A DNA stretch of 13,550 bases from an uncultured archaeon (GCA_903907555.1 CAIVOO010000085.1:1-13550), one strand, 5' to 3'; counted from the stretch's first letter, positions 1-7,667 are shown. Notes: a model not told the origin generated them from the letters alone. Program-made: numbers and translations.

Positions 1-777
1 AGATCTGATTATGATGAAAGGGATAATGCAATACTTTCAGGAATAGCAGCTGCTGTTAATTTCAGATATCTCCAGCTAAATCTCAAGGAGCTTGCGCTTT
101 TCGGATACAATTCCAGTGCTCCTTGGAGATATAAAGTTTCTAACAGCAATCCCACACCAGAAGGCTATGTGAAGCATCTTGGATTTCAGTTAAAGCAGGT
201 TGTAGACAGCATAGATTCAAGAACGAGAAAATCAAGAAATGATAATTCAAGTTTATATCTAACTAAAAACAACAGGACTGCAAGATTCAAGAAAGAGAAT
301 CTGAACTATCCGCCGAAATTCGACGGCATAAACTTAGTCCTGCAGGAAAAACATCCTGATTTTTACAAGATACAGCCTGAAACCAATGCGCTTACAGTTC
401 TGACTTATACGAAGGAAAGCCAAGCAGATAGTTATCACACTGTTGTGCGCAGAGAGAACTTGTCAAGAATAGCCAATAAGCATGGAATATCGCTTAACGA
501 ACTGCTCGACGCAAACAGCAATGTCAATCCGCGAAGAGTTAGGGCAGGACAGCAGATTGTCATACCAAAAAGAAACAGCGAATTGAGCCCTTACGATTTG
601 GCGAAAGAATTGGGAGTGGAAGAAGACATCTTTTTCGCGCTTAACAAGCAGATGAAAGGAAGGAATAGCGTGCCGAGCGGGGCGCACATAATCCTGCCTA
701 ATGCAAATGTCGAAAATGCATACAAGGCAGCCAGTGCAAATGGAAAATACGCTTTGAAGAAATTTTACGAGCTATGA
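1..777 (+). CDS. LysM-domain protein with transglycosylase-like N-terminal part (5'-truncated)
   Basis: The frame is open from base 1 to the TGA at 775-777, so the gene begins left of the window; the GTG at 169 is an internal Val codon, not a start. 258 codons are visible. Residues 8-57 (DNAILSGIAAAVNFRYL, then LKELALFGYNSSAPWRY, then TPEGYVKHL) resemble the end of a lysozyme-like lytic transglycosylase domain, where an 'ALAAYNAGP' segment is followed by 'ETxxYV'. Residues about 145-190 (YHTVVRRENLSRIANKHG to QQIVIPK) form a clear LysM glycan-binding module. A second, weaker LysM follows at about 196-233 (DLAKELGVEEDIF, then PSGAHIILP). Probable role: an exported cell-surface glycan-binding or glycan-cleaving protein. 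The catalytic Glu of a transglycosylase would lie outside the window, so activity is unproven. It probably heads or shares a unit with the next two genes (16-nt gap, then 26 nt). Confidence 0.75.
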   Translation, partial: RSDYDERDNAILSGIAAAVNFRYLQLNLKELALFGYNSSAPWRYKVSNSNPTPEGYVKHLGFQLKQVVDSIDSRTRKSRNDNSSLYLTKNNRTARFKKENLNYPPKFDGINLVLQEKHPDFYKIQPETNALTVLTYTKESQADSYHTVVRRENLSRIANKHGISLNELLDANSNVNPRRVRAGQQIVIPKRNSELSPYDLAKELGVEEDIFFALNKQMKGRNSVPSGAHIILPNANVENAYKAASANGKYALKKFYEL

Positions 778-793
778 GGTGGGGGAGAACAAA

Positions 794-1318
794 ATGGCAG
801 ACGAAAAACAAACAGCAAAGAAACATTTCATCGATGAAGAACTGGAAGAATTGAACAGGCAGTACCCTGTCGAACGCATTATGGGCGATTACAGGGGCTT
901 CTGGAACAATGAGAATTACGGCGCGCGCAAGGTGCTCATGTTCGGCTCATATGCATACAGATGCGAAAATGCACAGTTTTTCACTGCGCTTGCATATGCT
1001 GCTGCGCAGGAAGGCAAATGGGTGGGTTTTCATTTCGGAGATAAAGAAACTCTTGAAAAGTTGCTGAAAAACCCGAAAGAATATGACGATTTTTCACAGG
1101 GCATGCTCCGTGAAATTCTGGGACGCGATTCCCCACTTAGATTAGCATATTCAGAAGGCCAGGCTTATCTCATGCCGACAAAAACATTCCTGGATTATGT
1201 CTATTCGCTGCAAAAAAGCATAACAATCGTGAAGGACGGCGAGAGGTATAATGCCCCAGACCATTCGCGAGGCATTGAAAAGATTATAGATTTCATACAA
1301 GGTGTGGCTAAGAAATAA
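794..1318 (+). CDS. Unrecognised 174-residue protein, possibly cytosolic
   Basis: I do not recognise this family. A longer reading from GTG at 779 is possible, but the ATG at 794 is preferred: it is preceded by GAGGTGGGGGAG at 776-787, a purine-rich ribosome site that overlaps the upstream stop codon. The protein is charged at both ends (MADEKQTAKK; QGVAKK), with no signal peptide and no convincing membrane segment. A central part reads MFGSYAYRCENAQFFTALAY followed by WVGFHFGD, which looks like a compact alpha/beta core with an alanine-rich helix. There is one Cys. It sits 16 nt after the LysM gene and 26 nt before the repeat lipoprotein, so co-expression with two surface proteins is likely, and an accessory role in their function is only a guess. 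Confidence 0.7.
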   Translation: MADEKQTAKKHFIDEELEELNRQYPVERIMGDYRGFWNNENYGARKVLMFGSYAYRCENAQFFTALAYAAAQEGKWVGFHFGDKETLEKLLKNPKEYDDFSQGMLREILGRDSPLRLAYSEGQAYLMPTKTFLDYVYSLQKSITIVKDGERYNAPDHSRGIEKIIDFIQGVAKK

Positions 1319-1344
1319 AATATTGAGTTGAGGGAGAAATTAAA

Positions 1345-2691
1345 ATGAAAACATTAGAAAAAATAATATCAATCATCGGAGCAGGATTAATGGCAATTAC
1401 TGCAGCTGGTTGCGGGGAAGGCTACAGCTCTAGGTTCGACGACTGGGATAAAATGATATTTAAGCATAATAAAGTGGGCCCTGAAGTTGTAAATCATTTT
1501 GATATAAGGATGAAGGGCGAGAATATAGCATACATGATTCGAGATAATCCCAACATTAAGCCGGAAGATATCGAAGGATTTGCGCCAAGGTTTTTTGAGC
1601 AATACACTTGGAATGTCTATCCTGCTACTACAGGAGTGATGTGCCTTGCCATAAACGGAGTGAAGCCTGAAGTGGCAAATCAGTATGACAAGAGGTTTCG
1701 GGTTGACGGTCCCTGCAAGCTTGCAAAGAATAACGTAAAGCCAGAAACTGCGAATAAATACGATGAAGAATTTGATGTAAATGATATAATATATTTTTCA
1801 GATAATGGGGTGACTCCAGAAATTGCAAATAAGTTTGACAAGAAATTCAGGAACTTTGAGAAAACCTGGAGATATGAGGATCCAGTTGCATTATCAAAAA
1901 CCATTATCTATCTCTTAAAAAATGGACTCTCTCCTGAAAGAGCCAACAGCTTTGACAGCAAATTTTCTGTCAGGGATATAATGGAATTCACAAAGGAGAA
2001 AATCGAGCCTGAGACTGCAAACAGGTACAAGGATTCATTGAAAGACAACCGTACAATCAGCCTAATAAGAAACAACATCACTCCTGAAACAGCAAACGAG
2101 TATGACTATGATGTAGGCAGCATTATCAAATTTGTAAAAGCAGGAGTGCCTGCCAAGGTTGCGAATGGCTATAATACTGCGCGAAATTTTGAGCTTGTAC
2201 AAGATTTTATTTCCGAAGGAATACCTCCTGAAGTGCAGCGTCAGTATGATAATTTCGGGACTTCGGATATTAAGGCACTTATCAAAGCAAAAGTTCCTGG
2301 GGAGATTGCAAGCAAATATCAAAAGGAAGTTGAGTTGCTAAATGCTAGGAGAACCGACAAATTCCCTCCTTACATGGGATACTATGATGGACGTTCGGTG
2401 ATAGAACTGTTGCGTAATGATGTGGGGCCGAAGACAGCAGCAATTTATGAAGAAAGAGGCTATGGGGCTGAACTTACAGCCAAGCTTGTGAAAGCGGGTT
2501 TCAGCCTCGAGGATGCTGTGCTTCTTGAGAATAAAACTAATAATTGGCGTTGTGATAGGCCTGCTGTGGGCGTGATGTCTGTCTTGATTGATGAAGGCGC
2601 AACTCCGGAAAATCTTGATGAGTTAACATATAAGGATATATTGCATAACAAGAAAGCTATGGCTGCAGTTAACTGGTGCGCGTGGGATTGA
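1345..2691 (+). CDS. Putative lipoprotein with ~25-residue helical repeats
   Basis: 448 residues. The N-terminus is a lipoprotein-type signal: Lys3/Glu-Lys, a hydrophobic stretch 7-21, then TAAGC with Cys23 as the likely lipidated residue; the -3 position is Ala rather than Leu, so the lipobox is imperfect. From about residue 40 to 430 the chain consists of about 14 degenerate repeats with a basic 25-residue period. Each is centred on a PE-x-x-A-N-x-Y/F-D core (PEVANQYD, PETANKYD, PEIANKFD, PERANSFD, PETANEYD), followed by a short amphipathic helix and ending in a K/S-N/A-G-V turn. Several units carry insertions (near residues 85-100, 170-185, 335-350). This suggests a two-helix solenoid, probably an extracellular scaffold or binding surface. 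I know no named family for it. Start: ATG with GAGGGAG 7 nt upstream. It is the third gene of the surface unit. Confidence 0.75.
   Translation: MKTLEKIISIIGAGLMAITAAGCGEGYSSRFDDWDKMIFKHNKVGPEVVNHFDIRMKGENIAYMIRDNPNIKPEDIEGFAPRFFEQYTWNVYPATTGVMCLAINGVKPEVANQYDKRFRVDGPCKLAKNNVKPETANKYDEEFDVNDIIYFSDNGVTPEIANKFDKKFRNFEKTWRYEDPVALSKTIIYLLKNGLSPERANSFDSKFSVRDIMEFTKEKIEPETANRYKDSLKDNRTISLIRNNITPETANEYDYDVGSIIKFVKAGVPAKVANGYNTARNFELVQDFISEGIPPEVQRQYDNFGTSDIKALIKAKVPGEIASKYQKEVELLNARRTDKFPPYMGYYDGRSVIELLRNDVGPKTAAIYEERGYGAELTAKLVKAGFSLEDAVLLENKTNNWRCDRPAVGVMSVLIDEGATPENLDELTYKDILHNKKAMAAVNWCAWD
1468..2460 (+). repeat. Protein-coding tandem repeat region (PExAN-Y-D units)
   Basis: In-frame, diverged repeats of about 75 nt inside the lipoprotein gene. 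Successive units contain the cores PEVVNHFD, PEVANQYD, PETANKYD, PEIANKFD, PERANSFD, PETANRYK, PETANEYD, then the more degenerate AKVANGYN, PEVQRQYD, GEIASKYQ and PKTAAIYE. The DNA copies are well diverged from one another, so this is an old repeat conserved at protein level and not a recent slippage array. Confidence 0.75.
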
Positions 2692-2740
2692 GTTGAGGAT
2701 GGGAAATGAGACCCTTGCGAGCGTCCATAAAGCTGCAAAA

Positions 2741-2763
2741 GGCTATATAACAACCTTTTAATA
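2741..2763 (+). promoter_or_regulatory. purD promoter (BRE plus TATA-like box)
   Basis: ACAACC (BRE-like) is followed by TTTTAATA at 2756-2763, centred about 26.5 nt before the purD ATG, which places the transcription start at or beside the start codon. There is no Shine-Dalgarno sequence. The stretch from GG at 2741 closely matches the lysS promoter (16 of 20 positions). An alternative TATA box is CTATATAA at 2743-2750, which would give a leader of roughly 14 nt. Confidence 0.6.
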
Positions 2764-2770
2764 CTTCGAA

Positions 2771-2785
2771 TTTTTTATTTTTTTT
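2771..2785 (+). terminator. Oligo-T tract, probable terminator of the surface unit
   Basis: TTTTTTATTTTTTTT ends directly before the purD start codon and 80 nt after the lipoprotein stop. Archaeal RNA polymerase terminates on oligo-T with little need for a hairpin, and none is evident here. If purD is leaderless, the tract lies upstream of its transcript and would not interfere with it. Confidence 0.45.
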
Positions 2786-4114
2786 ATGAGTGGATTGACT
2801 GTGATGATTGTGGGTTCTGGAGCTAGAGAGCATGCTATCTCCTGCGCTTACGAAAAATCTTCGCAAGTTGAGAGGATAATCGTCACTCCTGGAAACGATT
2901 TCATAGCTTTCAACAGAGAAAAGGAAGTTATTGTTGATCCTGCCTGCAATCTTACTCTGCCCCAGACTATTTTTCAGCAGGCAAAAAAACATAATGTTGA
3001 TCTTGTTGATGTCGCGCAGGATGATCCGATTGCTGCAGGAACTGTTGATTTTCTCCTAAGCAAGGGAATTGACGCATTCGGTCCTGAAAAAGAGCCTGCA
3101 AGGATTGAGTCTGACAAGAAGTGGGCGAGAGATTTTATGGAAAGGCATGAGATTCCATCTCCTGGTTTCAAATATTTTGATGATAACATGGAAGCCAAGG
3201 CTTATGTCAGGAATTTATTCGACTTAAAGAAAGACAGAGTATTGTATGTAAAGGCTTCAGGGCTTTGCTCTGGAAAAGGTGCTTTGAAAGCAACAAGTAT
3301 CAACGAAGCTGTCGCAGCTATTGACAAGATGCATGATTTTGGAAAGGCAGGAAAGGTTTTTCTTGTTGAAGAAGGGCTGGTTGGCGAGGAATTCTCTTAT
3401 TATGCTGTTACTGACGGCGAGAATTTCAAGGTTTTCAGGTCAGCGCAGGATAACAAGACTGTTTTTAATTTTGACCAGGGCGACCAGACAGGAGGGATGG
3501 GTGTTGTATCCCCGTCATTGGCTGCAGAGCCGCTAAAAAAAGATATTCATTATCATATGTTAAGCAAGATGATTAGCGGCATGGCAAAAGATGGATTAGC
3601 CTACACTGGAATAATCTATGTCGGCGGCATAATTGTTAATGGTTCGCCAGTCAATATAGAATACAATGCGAGATGGGGTGACCCTGAATGCCAGGCAGTC
3701 CTTACAGGTGTTCAGACTGATTATGTTGATATTGTGCGCGCATCGCTTGAGCAGAATATTGAGTCGATAACTATTGAGCAGGATGAAAAAACAAGAGTTT
3801 GCGTTGTCGGGGCATCAAGAGGTTATCCAGGGGATTATTCTAATGTAAAGGGAAAAAGGATTTTTGGCTTGATTGAAGCGATGAATATGCCTGGCGTAAA
3901 GATTTTTGGCGCAGGAATAAAATTTGATTCAGGAAAGTTCTACGCAAATGGCGGAAGGCTGTTCAGTGTTGTCGGCGAAGGAAATGATGTTGCTGAAGCT
4001 AGAGAAAGAGCTTACGCTGCAATTTCTCACATAAGTATTGAAGGAAACAACTTGCATTATAGGACAGATATCGGATGGAGAGATGTAGAAAGGTTTCGTT
4101 CTAAACAGGCATAA
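2786..4114 (+). CDS. purD: Phosphoribosylamine-glycine ligase (GARS), divergent
   Basis: 442 residues, near the usual 420-440. PurD is an ATP-grasp enzyme joining glycine to phosphoribosylamine in step two of purine synthesis. Visible signatures in order: nucleotide-fold start MIVGSGAREHAI (7-18); GTVDFLLSKGIDAFGP; YVKASGLCSGKGA with the ATP-binding Lys and Gly-rich loop; FLVEEGLVGEEFSYYAV; TGGMG (235-239); YNARWGDPECQ with the metal-binding Glu/Asn; and the C-terminal NGGRLFSV and YRTDIG. Several usually invariant spots differ: the 'GPE-x-PL' segment is AQDDPI (77-82), and 'QDHKR' with 'GPNTGGMG' appears as QDNKT and GDQTGGMG (221-239). So either a fast-evolving PurD or an ATP-grasp relative with a shifted substrate. 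No other purine gene is in the window. It converges on the lipid-kinase gene, overlapping it by 14 bp. Confidence 0.85.
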   Translation: MSGLTVMIVGSGAREHAISCAYEKSSQVERIIVTPGNDFIAFNREKEVIVDPACNLTLPQTIFQQAKKHNVDLVDVAQDDPIAAGTVDFLLSKGIDAFGPEKEPARIESDKKWARDFMERHEIPSPGFKYFDDNMEAKAYVRNLFDLKKDRVLYVKASGLCSGKGALKATSINEAVAAIDKMHDFGKAGKVFLVEEGLVGEEFSYYAVTDGENFKVFRSAQDNKTVFNFDQGDQTGGMGVVSPSLAAEPLKKDIHYHMLSKMISGMAKDGLAYTGIIYVGGIIVNGSPVNIEYNARWGDPECQAVLTGVQTDYVDIVRASLEQNIESITIEQDEKTRVCVVGASRGYPGDYSNVKGKRIFGLIEAMNMPGVKIFGAGIKFDSGKFYANGGRLFSVVGEGNDVAEARERAYAAISHISIEGNNLHYRTDIGWRDVERFRSKQA

Positions 4115-5480
4115 CAACATCAATCACAGGGCCTAAGCTGACTTTTAATTCTTTGGTGTCATACATCACGCCTGCCTTGTCTTTCTTGTCTCCATCGAGA
4201 ACAAAACTCACGCTGTAATCTGCGTTTGCAGGGCTTCTTATTATCAATTCTTTTGTGTCAGGAACATCATAAGGCACATATTCTGGCGGTATTTTCATCC
4301 CGACAAGCGTTCCAAACGCGCCTATTGCAACCTTTCTAGGATCTGTGCCGCTGATTGCTGTGTGGAAATATCCTTGTTCAGGGTGGAAAAACTTGAAGTT
4401 GAATGGCAGCTTTGTTATTGCAGTGAATGCTGCTACAGTTGAATTGTTCTCAAATGTCATTCTTCCTTGGGATTCTGATAAAATTTCATATTCAAGCAAT
4501 CTTGGCTGCATGGCTGCAGAGTATTTTTTAATTCCTACTAATGCTCCGCCTATTATGCAAAGGGAATTTATTGCTCCTCCTTTATAGAAATCGAAGAATC
4601 CCCTGGCTGCGCCTATCGCGCCTATGACGCTGTAAAGCGTTTTTTTAATTCCATCAGCAGTTTGATATTCTATTTTCGTAAGCTGCAAAGGCGTATAATT
4701 GAATTTTTCTTTGCAGTCTATGCAATGCTTCAAGTATCTGAGGGTTGTTTTTGTGTCTGGAAGTTTCAGGCTTCCTGCTATGACATTGAACGTTCCTCCC
4801 TTTATCATTGAATACTTGAAATAATCCAGCTTGGGTTTTTTGAAAAAATCATCAGCAGTCAGGCTGTACACTCTTATGAATCCTTTTTCTATGTGGTCTA
4901 AATTCAGGAATTCTGCCAAATCTTCCAGTCCTACCTTTTTCTCTTCAGCGATTGTGTTTGCTGCAAGGCTTAGCATCGGGCGGGTTCTAGTTTTTTCAGT
5001 TTCAAATCCCGACATTATTTCTTCTAAGCTTTTTGATGCATTCGCCTGCGATGTTTTCCTGTTCATCGCCTCATTGACTTTGGCTGAGATTGTGTTGTAC
5101 CGGTCTGTATAATTTATGTCGCCTGTAGCTCCTTCCTTAAGAGTGCCGTCCCCGCCTGCAAATATCACTATAGGGTCAGCTTCATCCCTTTTTATTTTTG
5201 AGATTATGCAGTTGTTCTGGTCTATAGAATGGACTTCGTGAACTACAACATTTTCATCAAGGATACTCCTGTACCATGCTTTCTTTATCTCAATTATGCT
5301 TGCGACAAGCCCATGCCTGTGGTATGTTTCTGAGAAATAATCCAGAAGCTTGTGAAGCCAGCTGCCTACGACAACGCTTGATGTGGATTTGCTGGTAATC
5401 CAGTTGCCGGATTGGTATATTATATTGTCCTTATGGCTTCTTGCCTCGACATTCAGCAATATGTGAACTTTCCTATCCAT
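4101..5480 (-). CDS. Diacylglycerol/sphingosine kinase-like protein with large insertion
   Basis: 459 residues. The nucleotide-binding signature of the DAGK catalytic family (YegS, DgkB, sphingosine kinase) is present as IVIFAGGDGTLKEGA with GGDGT at 109-113, and the second conserved element (normally PxGTxNxxA) as KGGTFNVIAG at 227-235. Family members phosphorylate a lipid hydroxyl using ATP at the membrane face. In typical members these two elements are about 25-35 residues apart; here they are about 115 apart, separated by a helical insertion (114-226) rich in charged and Ser/Ala residues. The C-terminal half has the beta-rich character of the family (ISGTDPRKVAIGAFG; DYSVSFVLDGD). The substrate cannot be told; archaeal ether-lipid precursors are an option. 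The start ATG at 5480 is supported by a TATA box at leaderless spacing. Divergent from lysS; 3' overlap with purD. Confidence 0.7.
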   Translation of the reverse strand: MDRKVHILLNVEARSHKDNIIYQSGNWITSKSTSSVVVGSWLHKLLDYFSETYHRHGLVASIIEIKKAWYRSILDENVVVHEVHSIDQNNCIISKIKRDEADPIVIFAGGDGTLKEGATGDINYTDRYNTISAKVNEAMNRKTSQANASKSLEEIMSGFETEKTRTRPMLSLAANTIAEEKKVGLEDLAEFLNLDHIEKGFIRVYSLTADDFFKKPKLDYFKYSMIKGGTFNVIAGSLKLPDTKTTLRYLKHCIDCKEKFNYTPLQLTKIEYQTADGIKKTLYSVIGAIGAARGFFDFYKGGAINSLCIIGGALVGIKKYSAAMQPRLLEYEILSESQGRMTFENNSTVAAFTAITKLPFNFKFFHPEQGYFHTAISGTDPRKVAIGAFGTLVGMKIPPEYVPYDVPDTKELIIRSPANADYSVSFVLDGDKKDKAGVMYDTKELKVSLGPVIDVVMPV

Positions 5481-5503
5481 AGCTACTCCAGAATAGGTAC
5501 ATA

Positions 5504-5511
5504 TTTATATA
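5504..5511 (-). promoter_or_regulatory. TATA box of the DAGK-like gene
   Basis: TATATAAA on the minus strand, centred 27.5 nt before the ATG at 5480, with no ribosome site between. It implies a leaderless transcript. Confidence 0.6.
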
Positions 5512-5528
5512 ATTTTGTAACAGCAGCC

Positions 5529-5543
5529 TCGAATATTTTTCGA
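5529..5543. other. Small inverted repeat between divergent promoters
   Basis: TCGAA-TATTT-TTCGA lies between the TATA boxes of the DAGK-like gene and lysS. It could be an operator touching both promoters, but the arms are only 5 bp and chance is possible. Confidence 0.25.
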
Positions 5544-5546
5544 AGA

Positions 5547-5569
5547 GGATATACCACAACCTTTTTAAA
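5547..5569 (+). promoter_or_regulatory. lysS promoter (BRE plus TATA-like box)
   Basis: ACAACC is followed by TTTTTAAA at 5562-5569, centred about 26.5 nt before the lysS ATG, so the mRNA is predicted to be leaderless. The GG-TATA-ACAACCTTTT arrangement is shared with the purD promoter, and AACCTTTTTAAAC with the nrdJ promoter. Confidence 0.65.
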
Positions 5570-5591
5570 CAATAATTAGTCACTTTCTTTT

Positions 5592-7070
5592 ATGGAGCAC
5601 AAAGAGGAAGCTAAAGTAATACAGGACAGGCGCAAGAAGCTTGAAGAGCTTGAGGCAGGTGGAATTAATCCTTATCCTTATAGATATAATCAGACTCATC
5701 ATGCGAAAGAGCTGAAAGACAAATATGAAAAGCTTGCTGCTGAGGAAAAGACAAAAGACAAAGTAAGCATTGCCGGAAGAATCATGACAGTGAGAAGGAT
5801 GGGCAAGGCTTCTTTCGGGCATCTTCAGGACCAGTCTGAAAAAATGCAGTTCTACATCAGGGAAGACTTGGTTGGTGCAGAGCAATATGCTTTATTCAAA
5901 CTTATTGACATGGGAGACATAGTCGGATTAGAAGGAATAGTTTTCAAGACAAAGACTGGCGAAATTACTGTCGAAGTCAGCAAGATCACATTGTTATGCA
6001 AGGCAGTTCTTCCATTGCCTGAAAAGTTTCATGGAATTTCAGATCCTGAACTAAAGTACAGGCAAAGATATCTTGACCTTGCAACAAATGCTGAAACAAG
6101 AAACATTTTCTTGATTAGGGCGAAGATTCTCGAGTCAATGAGAAATTTCATGAAGAAAAATCATTTTTTAGAGGTCGAAACTCCTTTGCTGCAAAGCGTA
6201 TACGGCGGTGCTGCGGCAAAGCCGTTCAAGACTCATTGTGACGCATACGATTCAGACGTATTCCTTAGCATCGCGCCAGAATTGTATTTGAAGAAAGCTT
6301 TAGTTGGCGGATTCGAAAGAGTTTACGAAATAACGAAAAAATTCAGGAACGAAGGCGTCGATAGGATGCACAATCCTGAGCACATGACAATCGAATGGTA
6401 CCAAGGCTATGCAGACTATGAAGACGGAATGAAACTGTTTGAAGAGCTTGTGAAAGAAATCTGCATGGATTTGTTCGGAAAGCTCGAATTTGAATATCAA
6501 GGGCACAAGATTAATGTTTCAAAATGGAAAAAGCTCACATTGTTTGACGCAATAAAGGAATACCTTGGCGAGGACGTAAGCAAAGTCAAAACTGATTCTG
6601 AAGCAAAACAGATTGCTAAACAGCATGGAGTGAAAGATTTCAATGCAGTGACAAAAACCACCTTGCCTGATGAATTGATGAAGCTGTTCAGAGAGAAACT
6701 AATACAGCCGACATTCTTGATAGATTATCCTGTCGAATTGGCTCCATTAGCCAAGCCGAGCAGGAAAGATCCTACAAAGGCAGAGATATTCCAGCCATTC
6801 ATGGGCGGGATGGAGCTTGCAAGGGCCTATTCAGAATTAAATGATCCTAAATTGCAGGATGCCAACTTCAAAGAGCAGGAAGATGAGCGAGAGAGAGGAA
6901 ACAAAGAAGCAATGCCGACAGACAAAGACTTTGTAGTTGCATTGGAACACGGAATGCCTCCTGCCTGTGGAGTGGGAATCGGTATTGAGAGATTTATTAT
7001 GTTATTTAGCAATTCCACAACAATAAGAGATGTAATCATGTTCCCTTTCATGAAGCCGGAAAATAAGTAA
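5592..7070 (+). CDS. lysS: Lysyl-tRNA synthetase, class II
   Basis: 492 residues, the usual length. It charges tRNA-Lys with lysine. An N-terminal OB-fold anticodon-binding domain (about 57-135: VSIAGRIMTVRRMGKASFGH, then GDIVGLEGIVFKTKTGEI) precedes the linker LKYRQRYLDLATN typical of LysRS. The class II catalytic domain shows motif 2 as FRNEGVDRMHNPEHMTIEWY (from 251) and motif 3 as GVGIGIERFIMLF (460-472, Arg467), followed by IRDVIMFPFMKPE. Class II LysRS is the bacterial/eukaryotic form, whereas many euryarchaea use an unrelated class I enzyme; class II is common in several DPANN groups. ATG start supported by the promoter spacing. Monocistronic, convergent with tspO across a 111-nt gap. 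Confidence 0.96.
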   Translation: MEHKEEAKVIQDRRKKLEELEAGGINPYPYRYNQTHHAKELKDKYEKLAAEEKTKDKVSIAGRIMTVRRMGKASFGHLQDQSEKMQFYIREDLVGAEQYALFKLIDMGDIVGLEGIVFKTKTGEITVEVSKITLLCKAVLPLPEKFHGISDPELKYRQRYLDLATNAETRNIFLIRAKILESMRNFMKKNHFLEVETPLLQSVYGGAAAKPFKTHCDAYDSDVFLSIAPELYLKKALVGGFERVYEITKKFRNEGVDRMHNPEHMTIEWYQGYADYEDGMKLFEELVKEICMDLFGKLEFEYQGHKINVSKWKKLTLFDAIKEYLGEDVSKVKTDSEAKQIAKQHGVKDFNAVTKTTLPDELMKLFREKLIQPTFLIDYPVELAPLAKPSRKDPTKAEIFQPFMGGMELARAYSELNDPKLQDANFKEQEDERERGNKEAMPTDKDFVVALEHGMPPACGVGIGIERFIMLFSNSTTIRDVIMFPFMKPENK

Positions 7071-7181
7071 ATTCTGAAAAAAGTGCTGTTTTGATGATGA
7101 TTATTTAGTGGAATAAACATCTGATTATTTTATTATTTGTTTAAATATATTTCTAAGAAAAAAATTTAGTCCCGCCAAATT
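7071..7181. other. Convergent intergenic gap lysS/tspO
   Basis: 111 nt, very AT-rich, between two 3' ends. Apart from the weak T-tracts I see no gene here. Confidence 0.5.
7157..7167 (-). terminator. Possible oligo-T terminator after tspO
   Basis: On the minus strand the sequence reads AAATTTTTTTCTT about 15-25 nt past the tspO stop. Seven consecutive T residues suffice for archaeal termination in principle; no hairpin is evident. Confidence 0.35.
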
Positions 7182-7646
7182 TTATCTATTCAACCAGTAT
7201 ATGGTAAAGTTTAGCATTGTTGCAAAGCATACCCATAAAATATATGGTATAAATAGTAATGCTGCTATTCTCGATACTGGGTAGAATTGTATCACAGTCA
7301 ATAGTATCATCACCAATAATATAACTATATCTATGAATGCAACTAATGGATTCTTCATGGAAAAAAATAAAAATGACCATATAAAATTAAGCGCTAATTG
7401 TACAAAGAAAAATATTATTGCTATTATTGGACCCTTGGCTGCCCATACTAGGTAAAAAGAAATACCCATTAAAATGTAGAGCAACGTCCATACTGGAGCA
7501 AATATCCAGCCAGGAGGATTAAACGAGGGCTTTTTTAAGTGCTTATACCACGAATTCATGGATGTATTATTCGAGATCCCAGAAATAAATCCGACAAGCA
7601 GACATACCACCACCGAAACTAATAATTTGAAATAATCAATAAACAT
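7182..7646 (-). CDS. tspO: TspO/MBR family tryptophan-rich membrane protein
   Basis: 154 residues with five predicted membrane helices, the TspO size and topology. Diagnostic features: WYKHLKKPSFNPPGWIFAPVWTLLYILMG (33-61, read in pieces: W33Y34, K39P40, P44P45, FAPVW, LY-x-x-MG) joining helices 1 and 2; FFVQLALNFIWSFLFF in the third; and LLFIPYILWVCFATMLN in the last. TspO proteins bind porphyrins, haem and cholesterol-like ligands and are linked to tetrapyrrole handling and oxidative stress. Start: ATG at 7652 and 7646 are both in frame; 7646 is chosen because the TATA box lies 26 nt upstream of it, while 7652 would fall before the expected transcription start. The gene is visibly more AT-rich than its neighbours, which may reflect membrane-protein codon use or recent acquisition. 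Confidence 0.9.
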   Translation of the reverse strand: MFIDYFKLLVSVVVCLLVGFISGISNNTSMNSWYKHLKKPSFNPPGWIFAPVWTLLYILMGISFYLVWAAKGPIIAIIFFFVQLALNFIWSFLFFSMKNPLVAFIDIVILLVMILLTVIQFYPVSRIAALLFIPYILWVCFATMLNFTIYWLNR

Positions 7647-7667
7647 AAGCATAAGAACATACTCATA

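Noticed and set aside
169..171. GTG at 169 as the start of the LysM gene
   Set aside because: The frame is open to base 1 with transglycosylase-like sequence before it, and no ribosome site or leaderless-spaced TATA box precedes this codon.
463..687. Minus-strand open frame inside the LysM gene
   Set aside because: It lies opposite a clear LysM domain; no promoter or ribosome site.
7073..7125. CTGA ... TGATGA ... CTGA spacing resembling an archaeal C/D-box guide RNA in the lysS/tspO gap
   Set aside because: A C box upstream of the first CTGA is not recognisable, the arrangement has only three of four boxes, and such short motifs arise easily in AT-rich DNA.
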